From Notolepis coatsorum (lineage: Eukaryota > Chordata > Actinopteri > Aulopiformes > Paralepididae), in assembly GCA_963971535.1 (NCBI GenBank), contig OZ020598.1:90316520-90380519 (forward strand): DNA of 64,000 bases, given 5' to 3'. Made by a program: the position numbers and the translations under genes. Shown here one piece after another: positions 20,770-33,193 of this stretch (the first letter of the stretch is position 1; every line of letters begins with the position of its first letter). The notes under the pieces were generated by a model that worked only from the letters and a program-made list of their open reading frames with translations, ran no database searches and had not been told where the DNA came from.

Positions 20770-21587
20770 ATAAGAAAGACAATTTCAACCCATCTGTCAT
20801 GAGGTGAGAAGTGTTTATTTGACCAGATCTGGGAAGCACTTTGTTACAGACCACAGTGTACAACAAAAGCTTGACTCACAATGAGGGTACAGACGTTTTA
20901 TAGAAAAGGAACACATGACGGGGATCCCATCAGGGAGAGAGAATAATTAGTCACATCCTGTCAAAAATGTGCTGACGAGTGATGTCACATAAATTGAATA
21001 GTAAAACATAATAGCTGTAAACTCTCTGATTGGTTCTCCCGTGTCTGTCCCGCCCCTTTTCTAAAAAAAAAAAAAGTTTGCGAAGACGCTCTCTGATTGG
21101 CTAGCCCGCGTACAGCGAAGACCCTCTCTGATTGGTTTAGCTCCGAAGGGTCTCTTCCAGGGGCGGATTTAGGATTGTAGGAGATCCGGGGCTTAGCCCA
21201 GATAGGTGCTTAGCCCAGATAGGTGATAGGGATTTTTTTTTACTTCGACACCACAACCTTTAACTTATACCACCACCTTAAAGCGGACAAAAGGCACTAG
21301 AGAACACTTAAATGCACACCCTTTAATTAATGAAGCAAACTATAATAATATATAATAATAATACACTGTGTTTGTATAGCACCTTTCATATAAGAATTGC
21401 AGCTCAAAGTGCTTCACAGCAGTACAAAAAGACAGGCATAAAATGAGCACAACATTGGCAGATCAAGAGCAATGCATAAAGTGCAGACATAAAGCATAAA
21501 ATAGATAGCAGTAAAATAGACAAAGTCAAGGTAAGACATAGAACATTAAATCACATCGTTTTTCATATTAGGATCTAAGATCTAGGG
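20770..21587. other. Old repeat remnants with three ATTGG motifs
   Basis: The motif CTCTCTGATTGG occurs at 21026, 21091 and 21124 (inverted CCAAT boxes), as in an LTR or promoter. GGGGCGGATTTAGG (21165) resembles a hAT terminus but no partner was found. 21370-21587 is a common fish interspersed repeat (ATAGCACCTTTCATATAAGA, CTCAAAGTGCTTCACAGCAG) that resumes at 22072. Confidence 0.45.
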
Positions 21588-21591
21588 TTAA

Positions 21592-22067
21592 CTCGCCAAA
21601 CGTTGAGCGCCAGGACCCCCGAAAACCAGAGTATAGTCGGGTTTTCATCGTTGTTTCTTTTATTCGATATTTCCATTCATAAAGACATGCCGGCAGCCTG
21701 TGTTATCACTGGGGATGGGTCTGAGATCTCAAAAGTGCAATACCGCCGCCTAACACCTTGCGGCCGCTATTGCACTCCATTTGAAACGATGTAGCTTGGT
21801 GTCTGTCATTTTGGAAATGACACCAGACCACCCTGAAACTACACTCATATTCACGACGGTATAAAACGGAAATGTATGGATGGAAAAATTATCTGTTTTT
21901 TGCATCTTGACCGGAAGAAACTCAATGACAATCAACTATATTATTAGATCCATAGCTATAATATATAATATAGCTTTAGGCCTGCAAACACAGCCACGTA
22001 TCCCCATGTTAAAAGGCGCTGGCCTTTCAACAGTAACAGTAAACAGCGCCATCTGGCGCTGAAAGTG
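21592..22067. mobile_element. TTAA-target (piggyBac-like) MITE, 476 bp
   Basis: TTAA at 21588-21591 and 22068-22071. Subterminal inverted similarity: GAGCGCC at left, GGCGCTGAAAGTG at right. It splits the CTCAAAGTGCTTCAC repeat, whose second half follows to about 22232. Confidence 0.5.
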
Positions 22068-22232
22068 TTAATATGCATCTTTGTTTACGGTTTGATTATC
22101 ACTGATACAAAGTAAAATAGTGCAGTGCAATAAAATAGTTAGTAAAATAGAATAAAATAATGCAATAGTGCATTGCAATAAAATAGTTATCATCGTATTT
22201 TTTCGGGAGGCCGGTAAGGAGTGCATTACAGT

Positions 22233-23815
22233 TGTTGAGATAAGAGACTCTGTATGGGATTGTTAGTAACTGTCCAACTATACATATGACTGTTTACACT
22301 AGTAACTGTTTACCTGTGTAGACAAATTGTCTCCATCAGTGATTGCCTTGGTGCATATATATCTGTCCCCACTGGAGGGCGCTCTGGGCGTAGCCACTCA
22401 GGTATTCTACCTTAGTGCGACTATAAAAGAGGTGGTGCCCGCCCCTATCGTTCTCTCCTCCAACGTCTCTCAAAGAGAGAGGAGTGTTGTACAACTACTG
22501 CTTATGTGTGAATAAAAGAAGCCACGCCAGTTCAGGCACAAGATAGAAACCATGCCTCTTGACCACATTATTGCCGCCTTGAAGTGAGTTCTGTTAACAG
22601 GTTATGGGTCCAGATAAAGCCGGGTGAAATAGTGGAGGTACTGTATCAAGCTTAGCTGAAGTAATAGGCTAGGATAGCGCCGGGAGCACCGCGTGGCTAG
22701 TCGCTAGGCCGACCAGAGTAAAAAGCTAAGCATACCATTAACGAAGAGGATAGAAAACCAAAGTCTTTTACAGACGTGTGTACAGGGGCAGTGTTTGTTT
22801 ACTTTATCAAAGAAAAGAGTGACATACTCCAGGCCACGGAAAAATTCCTGGCAGACGTAGCTCCTTATGGTACAGTAAAATGTTTGAGGTCCGACCACGA
22901 AACCGAGTTCACAAACAGAGAGTTCCAATCACTGTTGGGAAAGTATAAGATAAGACACGAGACGTCACGTCCTATATCCCACACACCAGAGCGGGGTGGC
23001 AGAGAGGGAATGGCACACCCTTTCCGAAATGGCTATATGTAAGCTAGCAGATAGTAACTTACCAAAGAGCCTGTGGCATTATGCGGTACAAGAAGTTGCT
23101 TACACCAGAAACAGGTGCTTTAATAAGCACTCGGGCACCACTCCATATACAGCGCTGACAGGAAAGAAGTGTAATCTAGCCAGAATGCACCGATTTGGAT
23201 CAGTGTGTTATGTGTACCTGCAGGACAAGGGAAAACCCAAGTCCAAGGATGTTAAAGGATTTTTCGTAGGACACGACAGAGGAAGTCCTGCTCTCCTATA
23301 GTTTATCATCCCGGTAAAGGGATATTGCTGAAACACATGCTAGTCAAGTTTGTCACAAAGGCAACCTGTGAGGGCGAGAGACAGACAGAGGAGCCAGAGC
23401 TGGACTCCAGAACAAGGTGTGTAGAAATAGAAACACAACACCCCAGTGTACTCAGTACAGTTGCGCAGACAGACAGTCAACAACCCCCAGAGGGCGATGA
23501 CGAGAAGCACCTGAGGGTGACGTCAAGCGCCTCAAGCAGTGGGAGGTATTCCACAAGGGAACACAGACCCCCAGAACGTCTGACAGGCTATGCCCGGGAA
23601 GGGAGTGACGAAGAGGACAATACACCTATCCCCGTTGAGCAGTACTACAGGGTAGTCAGTGGGGTAGACCCGACCTCTAAAGAGGCCACAATATTCCCCG
23701 AAGAGGGCATGCATACAGTGGGAGGGAAAATGGATGTATCCAACCAAGTTACCAGAGGGCAGGCAGTCAGTGGGAGGGAGATGGGGGTATCCAATCCAGG
23801 AAGGTATTGAAGACC
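22233..23815 (+). mobile_element. Ty1/Copia element, 5' LTR and pol fragment
   Basis: A putative 5' LTR (about 22233-22599) starts TGTTGAGATAAG and ends TTAACA, with a TATAAAA box at 22422 and an AATAAA signal at 22510. Directly after it, GGTTATGGGTCCAG resembles the initiator-tRNA-Met half-molecule primer site of copia-like elements. Gag and protease are absent: only about 150 bp separate the primer site from integrase. No 3' LTR is seen, so the element is truncated on its 3' side. Confidence 0.7.
22745..23810 (+). pseudogene. Copia integrase and linker remnant, frameshifted
   Basis: Two overlapping frames (22776-23042, then 22996-23301) together carry the copia integrase core: FVYFIKEKSD, the second catalytic Asp region CLRSDHETEFTN, AEREWHTLSEMAICKLADSN, LPKSLWHYAVQEVAYTRNR, TPYTALTGKK and FGSVCYVY plus GFFVGHDRGSPA. 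A frameshift lies near 23000 and a stop near 23301. A following frame (23325-23810) is the hydrophilic linker before RT; RT itself is missing. Confidence 0.8.
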
Positions 23816-24184
23816 ACGGTAAATACAAAGTATGGTTCATAGAAATTGATTGAATGCTGAAGAATTGAGCCATATATTTGGTCCCATGTTTAAGTACAGA
23901 GGTGGATGAGTTACCAGGTTACCAGGTTGTGATCTTTGACCCTCAAAACATGGGTTCAGATATCTGCAATATTGGCTGAGAATCATGAAACAGTTTTTTT
24001 GCGATTTTCTTGATAATTGCGTCCTTAATTTGCATATAAATTATACATGGGACACTCTGACAACTTGTTAACATAGCCTATCATTTCTTTCACATTTTTT
24101 CCATTCTAGAAAGTCTGGTTAGAAGCATATTTCCGGGGGGTGCATGATACCCCCCTCTATCTACTAGACTATAAGCATATTATT
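23816..24184. other. Unassigned DNA before the klhl10 array
   Basis: AT-rich; no gene or transposon end recognised. Confidence 0.4.
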
Positions 24185-24347
24185 TTACATTTATTTAAAT
24201 TTAAATTAAAAAAATATATTTTAAGACTTCTAAAGAATGTCATGTTTTTAGACATAATATCTATATTATTCAAATGGGAGCTAAATATATTATACTTTAT
24301 TATTATATTACATTATATTATAATATATAACATTACATTATATTATA
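24185..24347 (+). repeat. klhl10 array, partial unit 0 (tail of unit only)
   Basis: Matches the intron-derived end of the other units (TTTTAAGACTTCTAAAGAAT, then CTAAATATATTATACTTT). It keeps the uninterrupted site ATAACATT that holds MITE-1 in three later units, so it is either the empty site or a precise excision. No first-exon copy precedes it. Confidence 0.75.
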
Positions 24348-24606
24348 TAGGGCTGACCCCGATTAGTTGAATAGTCGACTAATTGATCAAAAGGAGCCGT
24401 AGTCGACTGCCAACGTCTTAGTCGAATGCAAAAAAATAAATTTATAATAATTTTTTTTTTGATCAAATTTTTTATTATTATTATTCACATGAAACAAGAC
24501 AACACATTAACCACAATCACAATACATAGAACTTCACAAGAAAATAACAAAAACAATAATAATACAGACTAACAATTTATACAGACAAAGAGAAAAGAAA
24601 ACAGAG

Positions 24607-24890
24607 TTCAACCTTCTAAATTTTAATTCCAAGGGGTACTATCTAATAAATGGTCTTTCCCAGTGTTCAGCCCCGATTCCCGGCCGTGTGACCCTATATT
24701 AATAAAACGTACATCTCCAATCCACCACAAGGACAATTTTTTGAGAACACGACCCGAAAACAGAGCAATGAACCTTCATGAAAAAACAAAAACCTGTAGA
24801 GGTGTTCCATAGACTCACAGAGACCATGTAAAAGTGGCCAACCAGTGAAGAAATAGTTAAATAGCTGCCCCCCCATAAAAACCCCAGCTA
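24607..24890. mobile_element. Decayed copy of AGGGGAACTAT MITE in L1 3' UTR
   Basis: Matches along its length the intact copy in klhl10 exon copy 2 (for example AGGTGTTCCATAGACTCACA at 24800) with end AGGGGTACTATCT at left and ATAGCTGCCCCCC at right. TTAA is no longer intact at the borders. Confidence 0.65.
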
Positions 24891-24990
24891 AACTCAAGAG
24901 GACAAGACAAAAGACAAGACAGACAAAACATTTCCTCCTCCCCCTCCCAAGAGACCGCCGGACTCACCCGAACACGCACCTCAACCCCGC

Positions 24991-27900
24991 TCAGCCGCAC
25001 ACGGCGGTCCTGACCTTTTCGGCTGCTGCAAACCACAGGTCAATACTTGCCTGTCCCACCCCAATCACCCGCGCTGTGGATATCTCCAGATAAATCACAT
25101 CCAATAGTGTTAGGGACCAGTTAATCACTGTAAGCTTCTCAGGCTCCTTCCATCTCATTGCTATTAGCTTCTTCGCTGCTGTGACACCCGCTAGGACAAC
25201 CCTTTTTAGTTGAACAGACGCAGGTAGTGTCGTTATATCGTTCAGGAGTAGCGTAACAGCTGAGAATGGGATAGTTAAGCCACACAGCTCTGAAAGTTTG
25301 TCCGTTATTGACCTCCAGAAGCGGGCCACTGGTGGGCAATCCCAATACATATGCATATAAGTGCCAGTGGCCTTTTGAGAGCACAAAGTGCACCGAGAGT
25401 CGGTTACCAGTCCCATAGCAAATAGCTTCCTAGGTGTAAGATAGGTCCTATGAATATAATTAAAATTAATTTGCTGGTGATTGGGGTTGCGGGAAGACAA
25501 TGCCACATTTGCCCAAACATCATCCCAGTCAAACTCGGGGTCCAACTCCGGGATATCCACACGCCAGATTGTATCCAATGATAGATTTTTATACGTGGAT
25601 TGAATTAAGAGCGTATAAAAGTCTGAGACAAACCCTCTGGAGGTCGTCCTGTCCACTATGAGCCTGAGGAAGGGGTGTGGGTGCAGAGCTTAAGCCCACG
25701 GCACGCCATGCGCCCTCAGTGCTGACCTTAGTTGAAGATAAAGAAAGAAGGACTCGCCGGGAAGATCATAAAATTCTCTTAAGTCCTGAAACGCACAGAG
25801 GCCGTTCTTATCATAAATATCCTCCAGAGTATGCACCCCCCTCCTTTGCCATTGAGGAATATTAACCGGCTTGTGCCCAACAAGTAATTGCTGGTTATTA
25901 AAAATTGGAGAGTCCAGGTGCCATGGGCATTTAACCCCACACGACCTCTGTACATTACGCCACGTTTGGATCACGTGAGTTATGATCGGTCCATACCTCA
26001 GCCGGCATTTCGAAATAGAGACAGTGGAGTACACCACATCCTGCAATCTTAGCGGTGAGACCGCCGCCGCTTCTAAGGAGCGCCAAGATACAGCATCTAC
26101 AGGGTCTAGCCAGCACATCAGAGGTCTCAGTGAGAAGGACCAGAAATAAAGCTTAAAATCAGGGATTGCGAGGCCCCCATCTTGTTTCCTACGTTGAGTA
26201 GTAGCTCTTTTGATTCTCGGGCGTTTGTTATTCCAGATAAACTTAGATACCATCGATTGTACCTTGCGCCAGTGGTCTATTGGAGGGGGCAGGGGGAGCA
26301 TTGAGCTAACAAAATTTATCCTAGGCAGAATGTTCATTTTGATTATGGAAGCTCGGGCTTGTAAGGAGTTAGGAAGGGACGACCATCTGTCTAGATCCTG
26401 GCGTATTTTATCATAAGTACCCGTGAAGTTGTACTTAGTAGTTTGACTCAGCGTGGGGAATATCTCTATACCTAAGTATTTAAAATGTTCCACTATGGGG
26501 ATATCAGCTGGTAGTCGCACCGCCTTGGCCAGCTCATTAAGAGGTAGGCAGGCTGATTTGTTCCAGTTAATCTTAAAGCCTGACAATTTAACAAAGTCGT
26601 CGATTATTTCCAATAATTTTGTGGCCGACCGGGAAGGGTCATCCATAAAAATCAGTAGGTCATCCGCATAGAGAGCAATTTTGTGTGGTGTATTATTGAT
26701 CATTATGGGGACGATGTCCTCTGATTGCCTAATAAATTGGGCCAATGGTTCGAGGGAAAGCGCGAATAGTCCCGGGCTCAGAGGACAACCCTGTCTAGAA
26801 GATCTGGATACTGGGAAAAGTGTGGAACAGTTTTTGCCTGTCAGTATCATTGCCGACGGCGAGGCATACAGGACTTTAATCATATGAATAAAATTATTTC
26901 CAAGACCCATGACCTCAAGTACCTTCCACAGGTATGACCATTCTAGTCTGTCAAACGCCTTCATGGCATCCAACGACAGAACAGTGGACGGAGCTGTATT
27001 GTCTTTACTGTTATCGACTACATGCAACAGCCTCCTAAGATTATCTGCAGCCAGGCGCCCCGGGATAAAACCGGCTTGATCGAAGTGTACCAATACCGTC
27101 ATAAATCTCTGCAGGCGACGGGCCAGCACCTTGGCAAACACTTTTAAATCGGCCCCGAGAAGACTCAAGGGCCTATAGCTACCACAATCATTGGGATCTT
27201 TGTCCTTCTTGAGAAGTAAAGAAATCAACGCCATGTTGACATCTCTTGAGAACTCCCCTTGTTCGATAGCGTAATTGATCATATCGAGCATCAATGGACC
27301 CAGTTGGTCCCAGAAAGCTAAATACACCTCGGGTGGAATACCATCCCAGCCTGGTGCCTTACCCCTCTGCATTTCAGCAATCGTCTCCCTTAGTTCATTA
27401 GCCTCTTCCTCAGAAATGTGGGGTATCTCAAGCCCGCCAATGAACGATTCAAATTTAGAGTCGTCGAGATTAACCTCTGAGCTATATAACTGTGAGTAAA
27501 ACTCTTTAAAAGTGTCGTTGATCTTTTTCGAATCAGTAGTGATTGTACCCTGTCGCGTCTTGATCGAGGGGATATCCGAGAAATGATCATTCGAGCGTAT
27601 TTTCATTGCCAATAGATGGCTAGGCCTTGAGCCGTGAAAGTAGTAATTTTGCCTTGTCCTATGTATCAAGAACTCAGACTGTTGTTTAAGTATGGAGTTT
27701 ATTTCCTTCTTGACTATCTTACGTTGTGTGTTTAGTCGTTCACTATAGTTAGTTTGCAAAGATGCGTATAGATCCGCATATAATGTTTCCAGTCCTTCTA
27801 GTTTTTTTGACCAGGATTTACGTAAGTTGGAGGCGAAAAGTGTGACATGACCCCTGATAAATCCTTTCAATGCGTTCCATAGGACCCTGGGGTCATCGAC

Positions 27901-28734
27901 CGTGCCAACATTGATCTGCAAGAATTCAGCTAGTTTACTCCTGAACTCAGAGCAGAAATCATCGTTCTTTAATAAGGTTGAGTTAAAATGCCACCTGGGA
28001 GCTCTCGTGGAGAGCCTGCCAAAGGTTGCCACAAGGAAAATCCCCTTGTGGTCCGAGAGAGCCAGGGGAACCAATGAGACGTCGAAACTATCAAACAAAT
28101 TAGGGGATGCGAATGCATAGTCTATTCGAGAGAAGGTTTTGTGTCTGGCAGACAGGTGAGAGTAATCCTTGAGGGTGGGATTGGATAAGCGCCATAGGTC
28201 TGCGAGCCCAGTGTCCTGGGCCCACATCCTGAGGGCCTTAGAGGACCGTTTTTGGTCGCTTGTTTCAGAGGATCCGGACCTATCCATCTCCGCATCCCAG
28301 CACGCATTAAAATCGCCACCCACAATGAGAGCGTATCCAGTAAGTTCCAACATATTCTTCGTGATTGTATTATAGAACGCTGAATCAAATGTGTTAGGGG
28401 CACACAATGCTATTATTGCCATCTTCCTATGAGAGAACTCAACTTTTGCTATAGTAATCCTTCCCTCCGTGTCCGACCACACATCCAGGACTTTGATATC
28501 AAGGTTACGTCTTGTAACTATGACGACTCCTTTCGTCTTATCATCGGCTGAGGATGAGGAGATAACGTGATATTGTCGATTTGCTAGCCTTGACACATCA
28601 CCCACCAATAAATGCGTCTCACTAAGGAGAGCAATGTCAATATTTCTTCTCTTCAATAACCAAAGGACACTGGCACGCTTGTGTGGGGCGTTAAGACCTC
28701 CTGCGTTCCAAATTAAAATATTCAATTTAGCCAT
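24991..28734 (-). pseudogene. L1 ORF2 (endonuclease-RT), one frameshift
   Basis: The 1014-residue frame (28734 to 25690) begins with an apurinic-type endonuclease (ILIWNAGGLN, SETHL, GGDFNACW, SRIDYAFAS, SDHKG) and continues through RT (AFDRLEWSYLWKVLE, RQGCPLSPGLFAL, catalytic YADDLLIF). After a frameshift around 25660-25690 the end continues to 24991 with a Cys/His motif (CTLCSQK-H-C). Typical of L1/Tx1-clade ORF2. Confidence 0.9.
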
Positions 28735-29137
28735 GGTCGAGTTTGTCTAAATGCGTAGAGAACATACCAGTGCAGCCAGGCTGAGTACAGAGGCGCTGAT
28801 CCAGGCGGGCCCAGACGGTCAATCCCAGGAGTTCAGAGGAGGAACAATTACACACATATAAGACAACAGTACATAAAACACATAAAAATACCACCCCAGT
28901 TACAACCCACCCTCGTTCTACTCTAAACCCTAACCCACCCGTCCTATTATAAGCCCTCCTATACCCACTCTCCAATCCCCTCCCTATGTCCCATCCACTA
29001 AGGATGGTCATCTTCCTATCATTTCCCACTGGAGTCATGGATGCAATAAGACGCTCCCCACTCCGACCCCCCTCTAGATAAACCCCTGATTAAACCCCCA
29101 CTAGTCCAATAAACACAAATAATAATACAAATAAAAT

Positions 29138-30200
29138 CAATAAAGATATCGGTCGAAAACCACCTGAGCCTTGGCCCTAACATGAGATAACCATAATGGA
29201 AAAAATAGCCATTATTATATAATAACTCAACATCACCCCTGCAACCATCTATTTCCGAGTCTGCGCTTCAACGTCGCAATGTTATAGCACAAATGGATAA
29301 AGGAAAATTCAAAACAAAATTAAATTAAAGCATACTAGCCGATAGTCTAAGGCAGGATCGGGTCACAGGTAAATTGTGCAAACAGATGTTCTTTAAACAA
29401 CGACAATAATAAGAAAGGGAAAAAAGGGGGTTATGGTCAAAGTGCACACCTGTAACAGCCCCTCTGATCAGGCACAACGGCTGAAATGACATAACCTATG
29501 TAAGAATAGAATTAAACACATTCATTAACCCGGGGATGGTAATAAGCTATATCTGACACCTGTTATCATATATTGTTTCAATAAAGATATCGGTCGAAAA
29601 CCACCGTGAGCCTTGGCCCTAACATGAGATAACTATAATGGGGGAAAAAATAGTCATTATTATATAACAACTCAACATCAACCCTGCAACCATCTATTTC
29701 CGAGTCCGCGTATCAACGTCGCAATGTTATAGCACAAATGGATAAAGGAAAATTCAAAACAAAATTAAATTAGAGCATACCAGCAGATAGTCTAAGGTAG
29801 GATCGGATCCCAGGTAAATTGTGCAAACAAATGTCATTTAAACATCATTTAAACAACGACAATAATAAGAAGGGGAAAAGGGGGTTATGGTCAAAGTGCA
29901 CACCTGTAACAGCCCCTCTGATCAGGCACAACGGCTGGAATGACATAACCTATGTAAGAATAGAATTAAACACATTCATTAACCCGGGGATGGTAATAAG
30001 CCATACCTGACACAACCTGTTATCATATATTGTTTATATATATATTCAACCAATCTTCTCCTACCGGAGCCCAAAGCTCAAAACAGCCTGGATATAAAAA
30101 TAAAAGCATACAAAAAGTTAGTTAAGGACCCGATCACCGTTGAATTGTGCGAACCGATTACACTTAAACAGCAACAACAACCAAAGTGCGTAAATATTAA
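29138..30200. repeat. 441-bp tandem repeat between L1 ORF1 and ORF2
   Basis: Two copies start CAATAAAGATATCGGTCGAA at 29138 and 29579 and are about 95% alike. A more diverged partial third copy (AATTGTGCGAACCGATTACA) lies at about 30090-30200. Non-coding. Confidence 0.8.
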
Positions 30201-30819
30201 CGGGTCTCGAATGTCTCAGCGCAGACGATAGACGCAGCCCGCTAGCTAGCCCGAGGCTAGCGCGTAAGCTAGTGATGAATCCGGATAGCACATTAGAGTC
30301 TATGAACATTGTTCAGCTAGCTCGCTAGCTTCCATATAGGCGACGCACAAGTACGACCATGAGGTCAGCATTAGCAAGTAACAGAAGTCATTGGGAAGCC
30401 CCGCTAGTTGGATGGGCAGTGGGCAGTTAGCATGTCCGGGCAAGACAGCAAGTGTTTGTGAATAGCCGGCCCTAACAATGTATTCAGGCCCACATCGCCA
30501 AGTCACTCACCGATATAGTTATCAAGCTACAGTCTCGGGTATCCCCTCGAGATATTCCTTCGCTTTAGCCAACGACCAAAATGAACGCAGACCATCGACC
30601 TTATCCAACACAGATAATTTCGCGGGAGCGAATAGCGTGGGCATCAGGCCTAGTTTCCATAGCTTGGACAGGACCAATTTGTATTCGAAAATGGTCACTT
30701 TGTGATCGCCAAGCCTTAGGTTACCCCTTCTGGCACGAGCCGACCGCATGATGAGTTCCCTCTGCTGAAGCCTGTTCAGCTTGACGATGATGGGCCTCGG
30801 TTCCTTGTTCAGTCCAGGA

Positions 30820-31873
30820 TAGGGTGACCAGATGCAAAAAGTCCAAAAGTGGGACAACAGTAAGATTTTGGTGGGACAAAGTGGGACAACAGTAAGATTT
30901 TGGTGGGACAAAGTGGGACAGATAGATAATGTAAATTTTTTTATTAGAATAACTGCCATGGTCTTCACTGAATAGATTTAAATCAAAGGTTAAAGGTTAA
31001 ATCAAAATAAATACAAATTAAATACCACCTAACATCTGTTTTAAATATTCAAACGTCATCACTTGACAGGAATGTCTTGTGTTTGATATTCCTTGTTAAC
31101 ACAGAACTAGGGAAAACAGTGTAGTATAATACAAAAATAATAATACAAATAAATTGTGTTTCTATATTAGAATAACTGCCATGGTCTTCACCAAATAGAT
31201 TTAAATCAAAGGTTAAAGGTTACCACAGTCGGCTGACCTGTATGAATGGGAGTGTTGTACTGTGTGATAGACACTTGTTATCTCAGCTGCAGTGACATTG
31301 TCCGTCTGGCTATCATTGTTTGGTTTAAAAAGAAACGTATCCATAGATCTGGATGTTTCTTTTTGGTGAGCCACTTTCAAGTGAGACTCACGTCCACTGT
31401 GGCGCTTCAAGTCGTATTCTCCTCCATGCGCAATTGAAAACGAACTATGACACAAAACACAGAAAGCCTGCTGCGGATTTCCTGCCATCTGCCTCACCCA
31501 GTCATGTGTCGTTTGCCAGTCTTGGTTGTAACTGCAGGTCCGTTTCTTTTTACTGCTTTCCATCTTGAACTAGTTTGCTTGTAATGTTGTTGTGTTTTTT
31601 TGACCAATCAGATTTGCGATATGAGGTAGCGTCTCGACTCAGTCTCAGTCACGTCACAAGCAGGCAAGCAGCGCGCTAAAGTACTATAACCAATCAGAGC
31701 AATGTGTGTGGACAAGAGGCGGGTTGCTACGTTTACTGTCTGTAGGGAGGGGCTTTTAGACGCATGTTTTTTTTGGCTTCGAAAAGAGGGACATCCTCTC
31801 AATATGAGGGACGTGGGACATTTGGTAAAATGGTGGGACAGTACAACCAAAAGGGGGACACCTGGTCACCCTA
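30820..31873. mobile_element. hAT-like element in L1 ORF1, 8-bp TSD
   Basis: TSD GTCCAGGA at 30812-30819 and 31874-31881; ends TAGGGTGACCAG and CTGGTCACCCTA. Inside, a segment of about 60 bp (AACTGCCATGGTCTTCACTG onward) occurs at 30945 and 31167. Confidence 0.9.
31213..31563 (-). CDS. hAT transposase N-terminal zinc-finger remnant (116 aa)
   Basis: Contains a BED-like finger: FCVLCHSSFSIAHGG, then DLKRHSGRESHL (C-x2-C...H-x5-H). This is the N-terminal DNA-binding part of a hAT transposase; the catalytic domain is deleted, so the element is an internally deleted derivative. Confidence 0.65.
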   Translation of the reverse strand: MESSKKKRTCSYNQDWQTTHDWVRQMAGNPQQAFCVLCHSSFSIAHGGEYDLKRHSGRESHLKVAHQKETSRSMDTFLFKPNNDSQTDNVTAAEITSVYHTVQHSHSYRSADCGNL

Positions 31874-32975
31874 GTCCAGGAGTGGACCTGCCCGCTCTGT
31901 AGGCCGACTCACAGACAGGAGGGGAGGGGAGGACGTCATTCCCCAGTATTTTTTGCAGCAATTCCGGCATGGTCTCAGAGAGACGGCCTTTCCCGTTGCC
32001 CTCCGGTACTCCAACAATCCTGATGTTGTAGCGTCTCTCCCGGGACTGTATTTCCACAATTACCGACTGTAGTTTGGTAACTTCAGCCTGCCTAGCCAGC
32101 AGGGAGGACTCTAGGTCCACCATCTTCTCGCCCTGTAATGATACCTCTGTCGTTAGCGTAGCTAGTTCGATAGCATTAGCCGAGGAGACAGCGTGCAGCG
32201 ACTCCATCTTGTCTATCAGCGGGACGACCGCCAACCTTATTTCTTCTGATATCTCTCGATGAAGTTTATCACAAAAATCCGCCAGCACTTTCCTTTGTGT
32301 TTCAGCGAAGCGTGTCTCAGATTCTGCATGGAGCTTGGTCATGATCGAGAGCACAGCTTCGCTTATCTCACCGACACCGGGCGATGGTGCGGCCAGGCCC
32401 GGTGGTGGTTTGCTGGCTGGGGCGCTCATGGATCTGGTTTCCACCACCGACATCGCAGAAAGTCGAAAAAAGTCGACGACAGTATTTGAAACACGACGAC
32501 TTAACAAGCAGACAAAAAACAAATAAAAATAAAATAAAGACTAATGGGGAGAAACATATATTCTGCACGGTAGAAGGGAGCTCTCGTGAAACACGTCTAC
32601 TCCATGATCGCTCAGCTCCGCCCCCCCCCCAATAAATTTATAATAATAATAATAATTTATTTTTGTATCTTTCTTTCCAAAAGAAAAGAGGCCTAGAAGC
32701 ATGGCTAACACTAATGGTACGCATACCAGAGGCTAACTGCCTAAGAAAACAGGCACAGAGGCACTGAAAGAGGATTTCACCCATCTAATGAACACACTAG
32801 ACTAGACAAATATCAAGATGTATCCATCAGTGGACCAATTGCTTGCTTTTGCAGAGGACAAGAAGCCTTCCGTCGACTCCTTCAGACATTAAGCACCCCC
32901 ACAGCCCAAATGGAATGATAAAAAAATATTAAAAATAGATTTTTTTTTTCATAGTCAACAAATTTTGGTGATAAC

Positions 32976-33193
32976 TCAAACATGTTCGGTTGTGATGTCA
33001 CAGTATGATGTCACAGTATGATGTCATAATCAAACATTCTAGATTCTTCTAGAACATTTGTGTATCTATTCAACAATTCTCTCAGAAGATCTCAGATCTC
33101 AGAAGACAAGTGAAGATCTCACTTGTTGTTTCCGGCTACTTGTCTGTAAGCTTGAATATATTCTGTAGATACATACAGTTTAAAAATCCCCAC
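32976..33193 (+). promoter_or_regulatory. Upstream region of klhl10 exon copy 1 with CRE-like repeats
   Basis: Three TGATGTCA words in a 13-bp tandem repeat (CAGTATGATGTCA) at 32993-33027, then AGAAGATCTCAGATCTCAG (33084) and the ATG 3' thereof. TGATGTCA differs from the CRE TGACGTCA by one base. Function as a promoter is inference. Confidence 0.4.

Larger units (their letters stand above)
30522..32522 (-). pseudogene. L1 ORF1 (RNA-binding coiled-coil protein) interrupted by a hAT-like element
   Basis: The N-terminal part (32522 to 31882) has a long helical coiled coil (EVSLQGEKMVDLESSLLARQ) followed by the RRM start (RERRYNIRIVGVPEGNGKG). The rest (30819 to 30522) supplies the C-terminal domain (PRPIIVKL, RLQQRELIMRSAR). 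The insertion plus one TSD is 1062 bp, a multiple of three, so both halves lie in the same frame; total about 312 residues. Start could be 32522 or Met at 32453. Confidence 0.8.
24452..32630 (-). mobile_element. L1/Tx1-type LINE, near full length, with 17-bp TSD
   Basis: The target duplication AATAAATTTATAATAAT lies at 24435-24451 and 32631-32647. On the minus strand the element starts with a G-run (32621-32630), has ORF1, a long spacer with tandem repeats, ORF2 and a poly-A end (the T-run at 24451). It contains a nested hAT-like element in ORF1 and a decayed TTAA-type MITE in the 3' UTR. It sits inside MITE-2 copy 0. Confidence 0.9.
24348..32975. mobile_element. hAT-like MITE-2, copy 0, split by an 8.2 kb L1
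   Basis: The left end TAGGGCTGACCCCGATTAG is present; the interior resumes at 32648 after the L1. The right end is deleted: sequence jumps from the AATTTTGGTGA subterminal region into the AACTCAAACATG upstream region of klhl10 exon copy 1. Confidence 0.7.

Noticed and set aside
33110..33193. Earlier ATG at 33110 as the klhl10 start in copy 1
   Set aside because: The extra residues are not conserved in frame in copy 4, whereas the ATG at 33194 is followed by a conserved frame in all copies.
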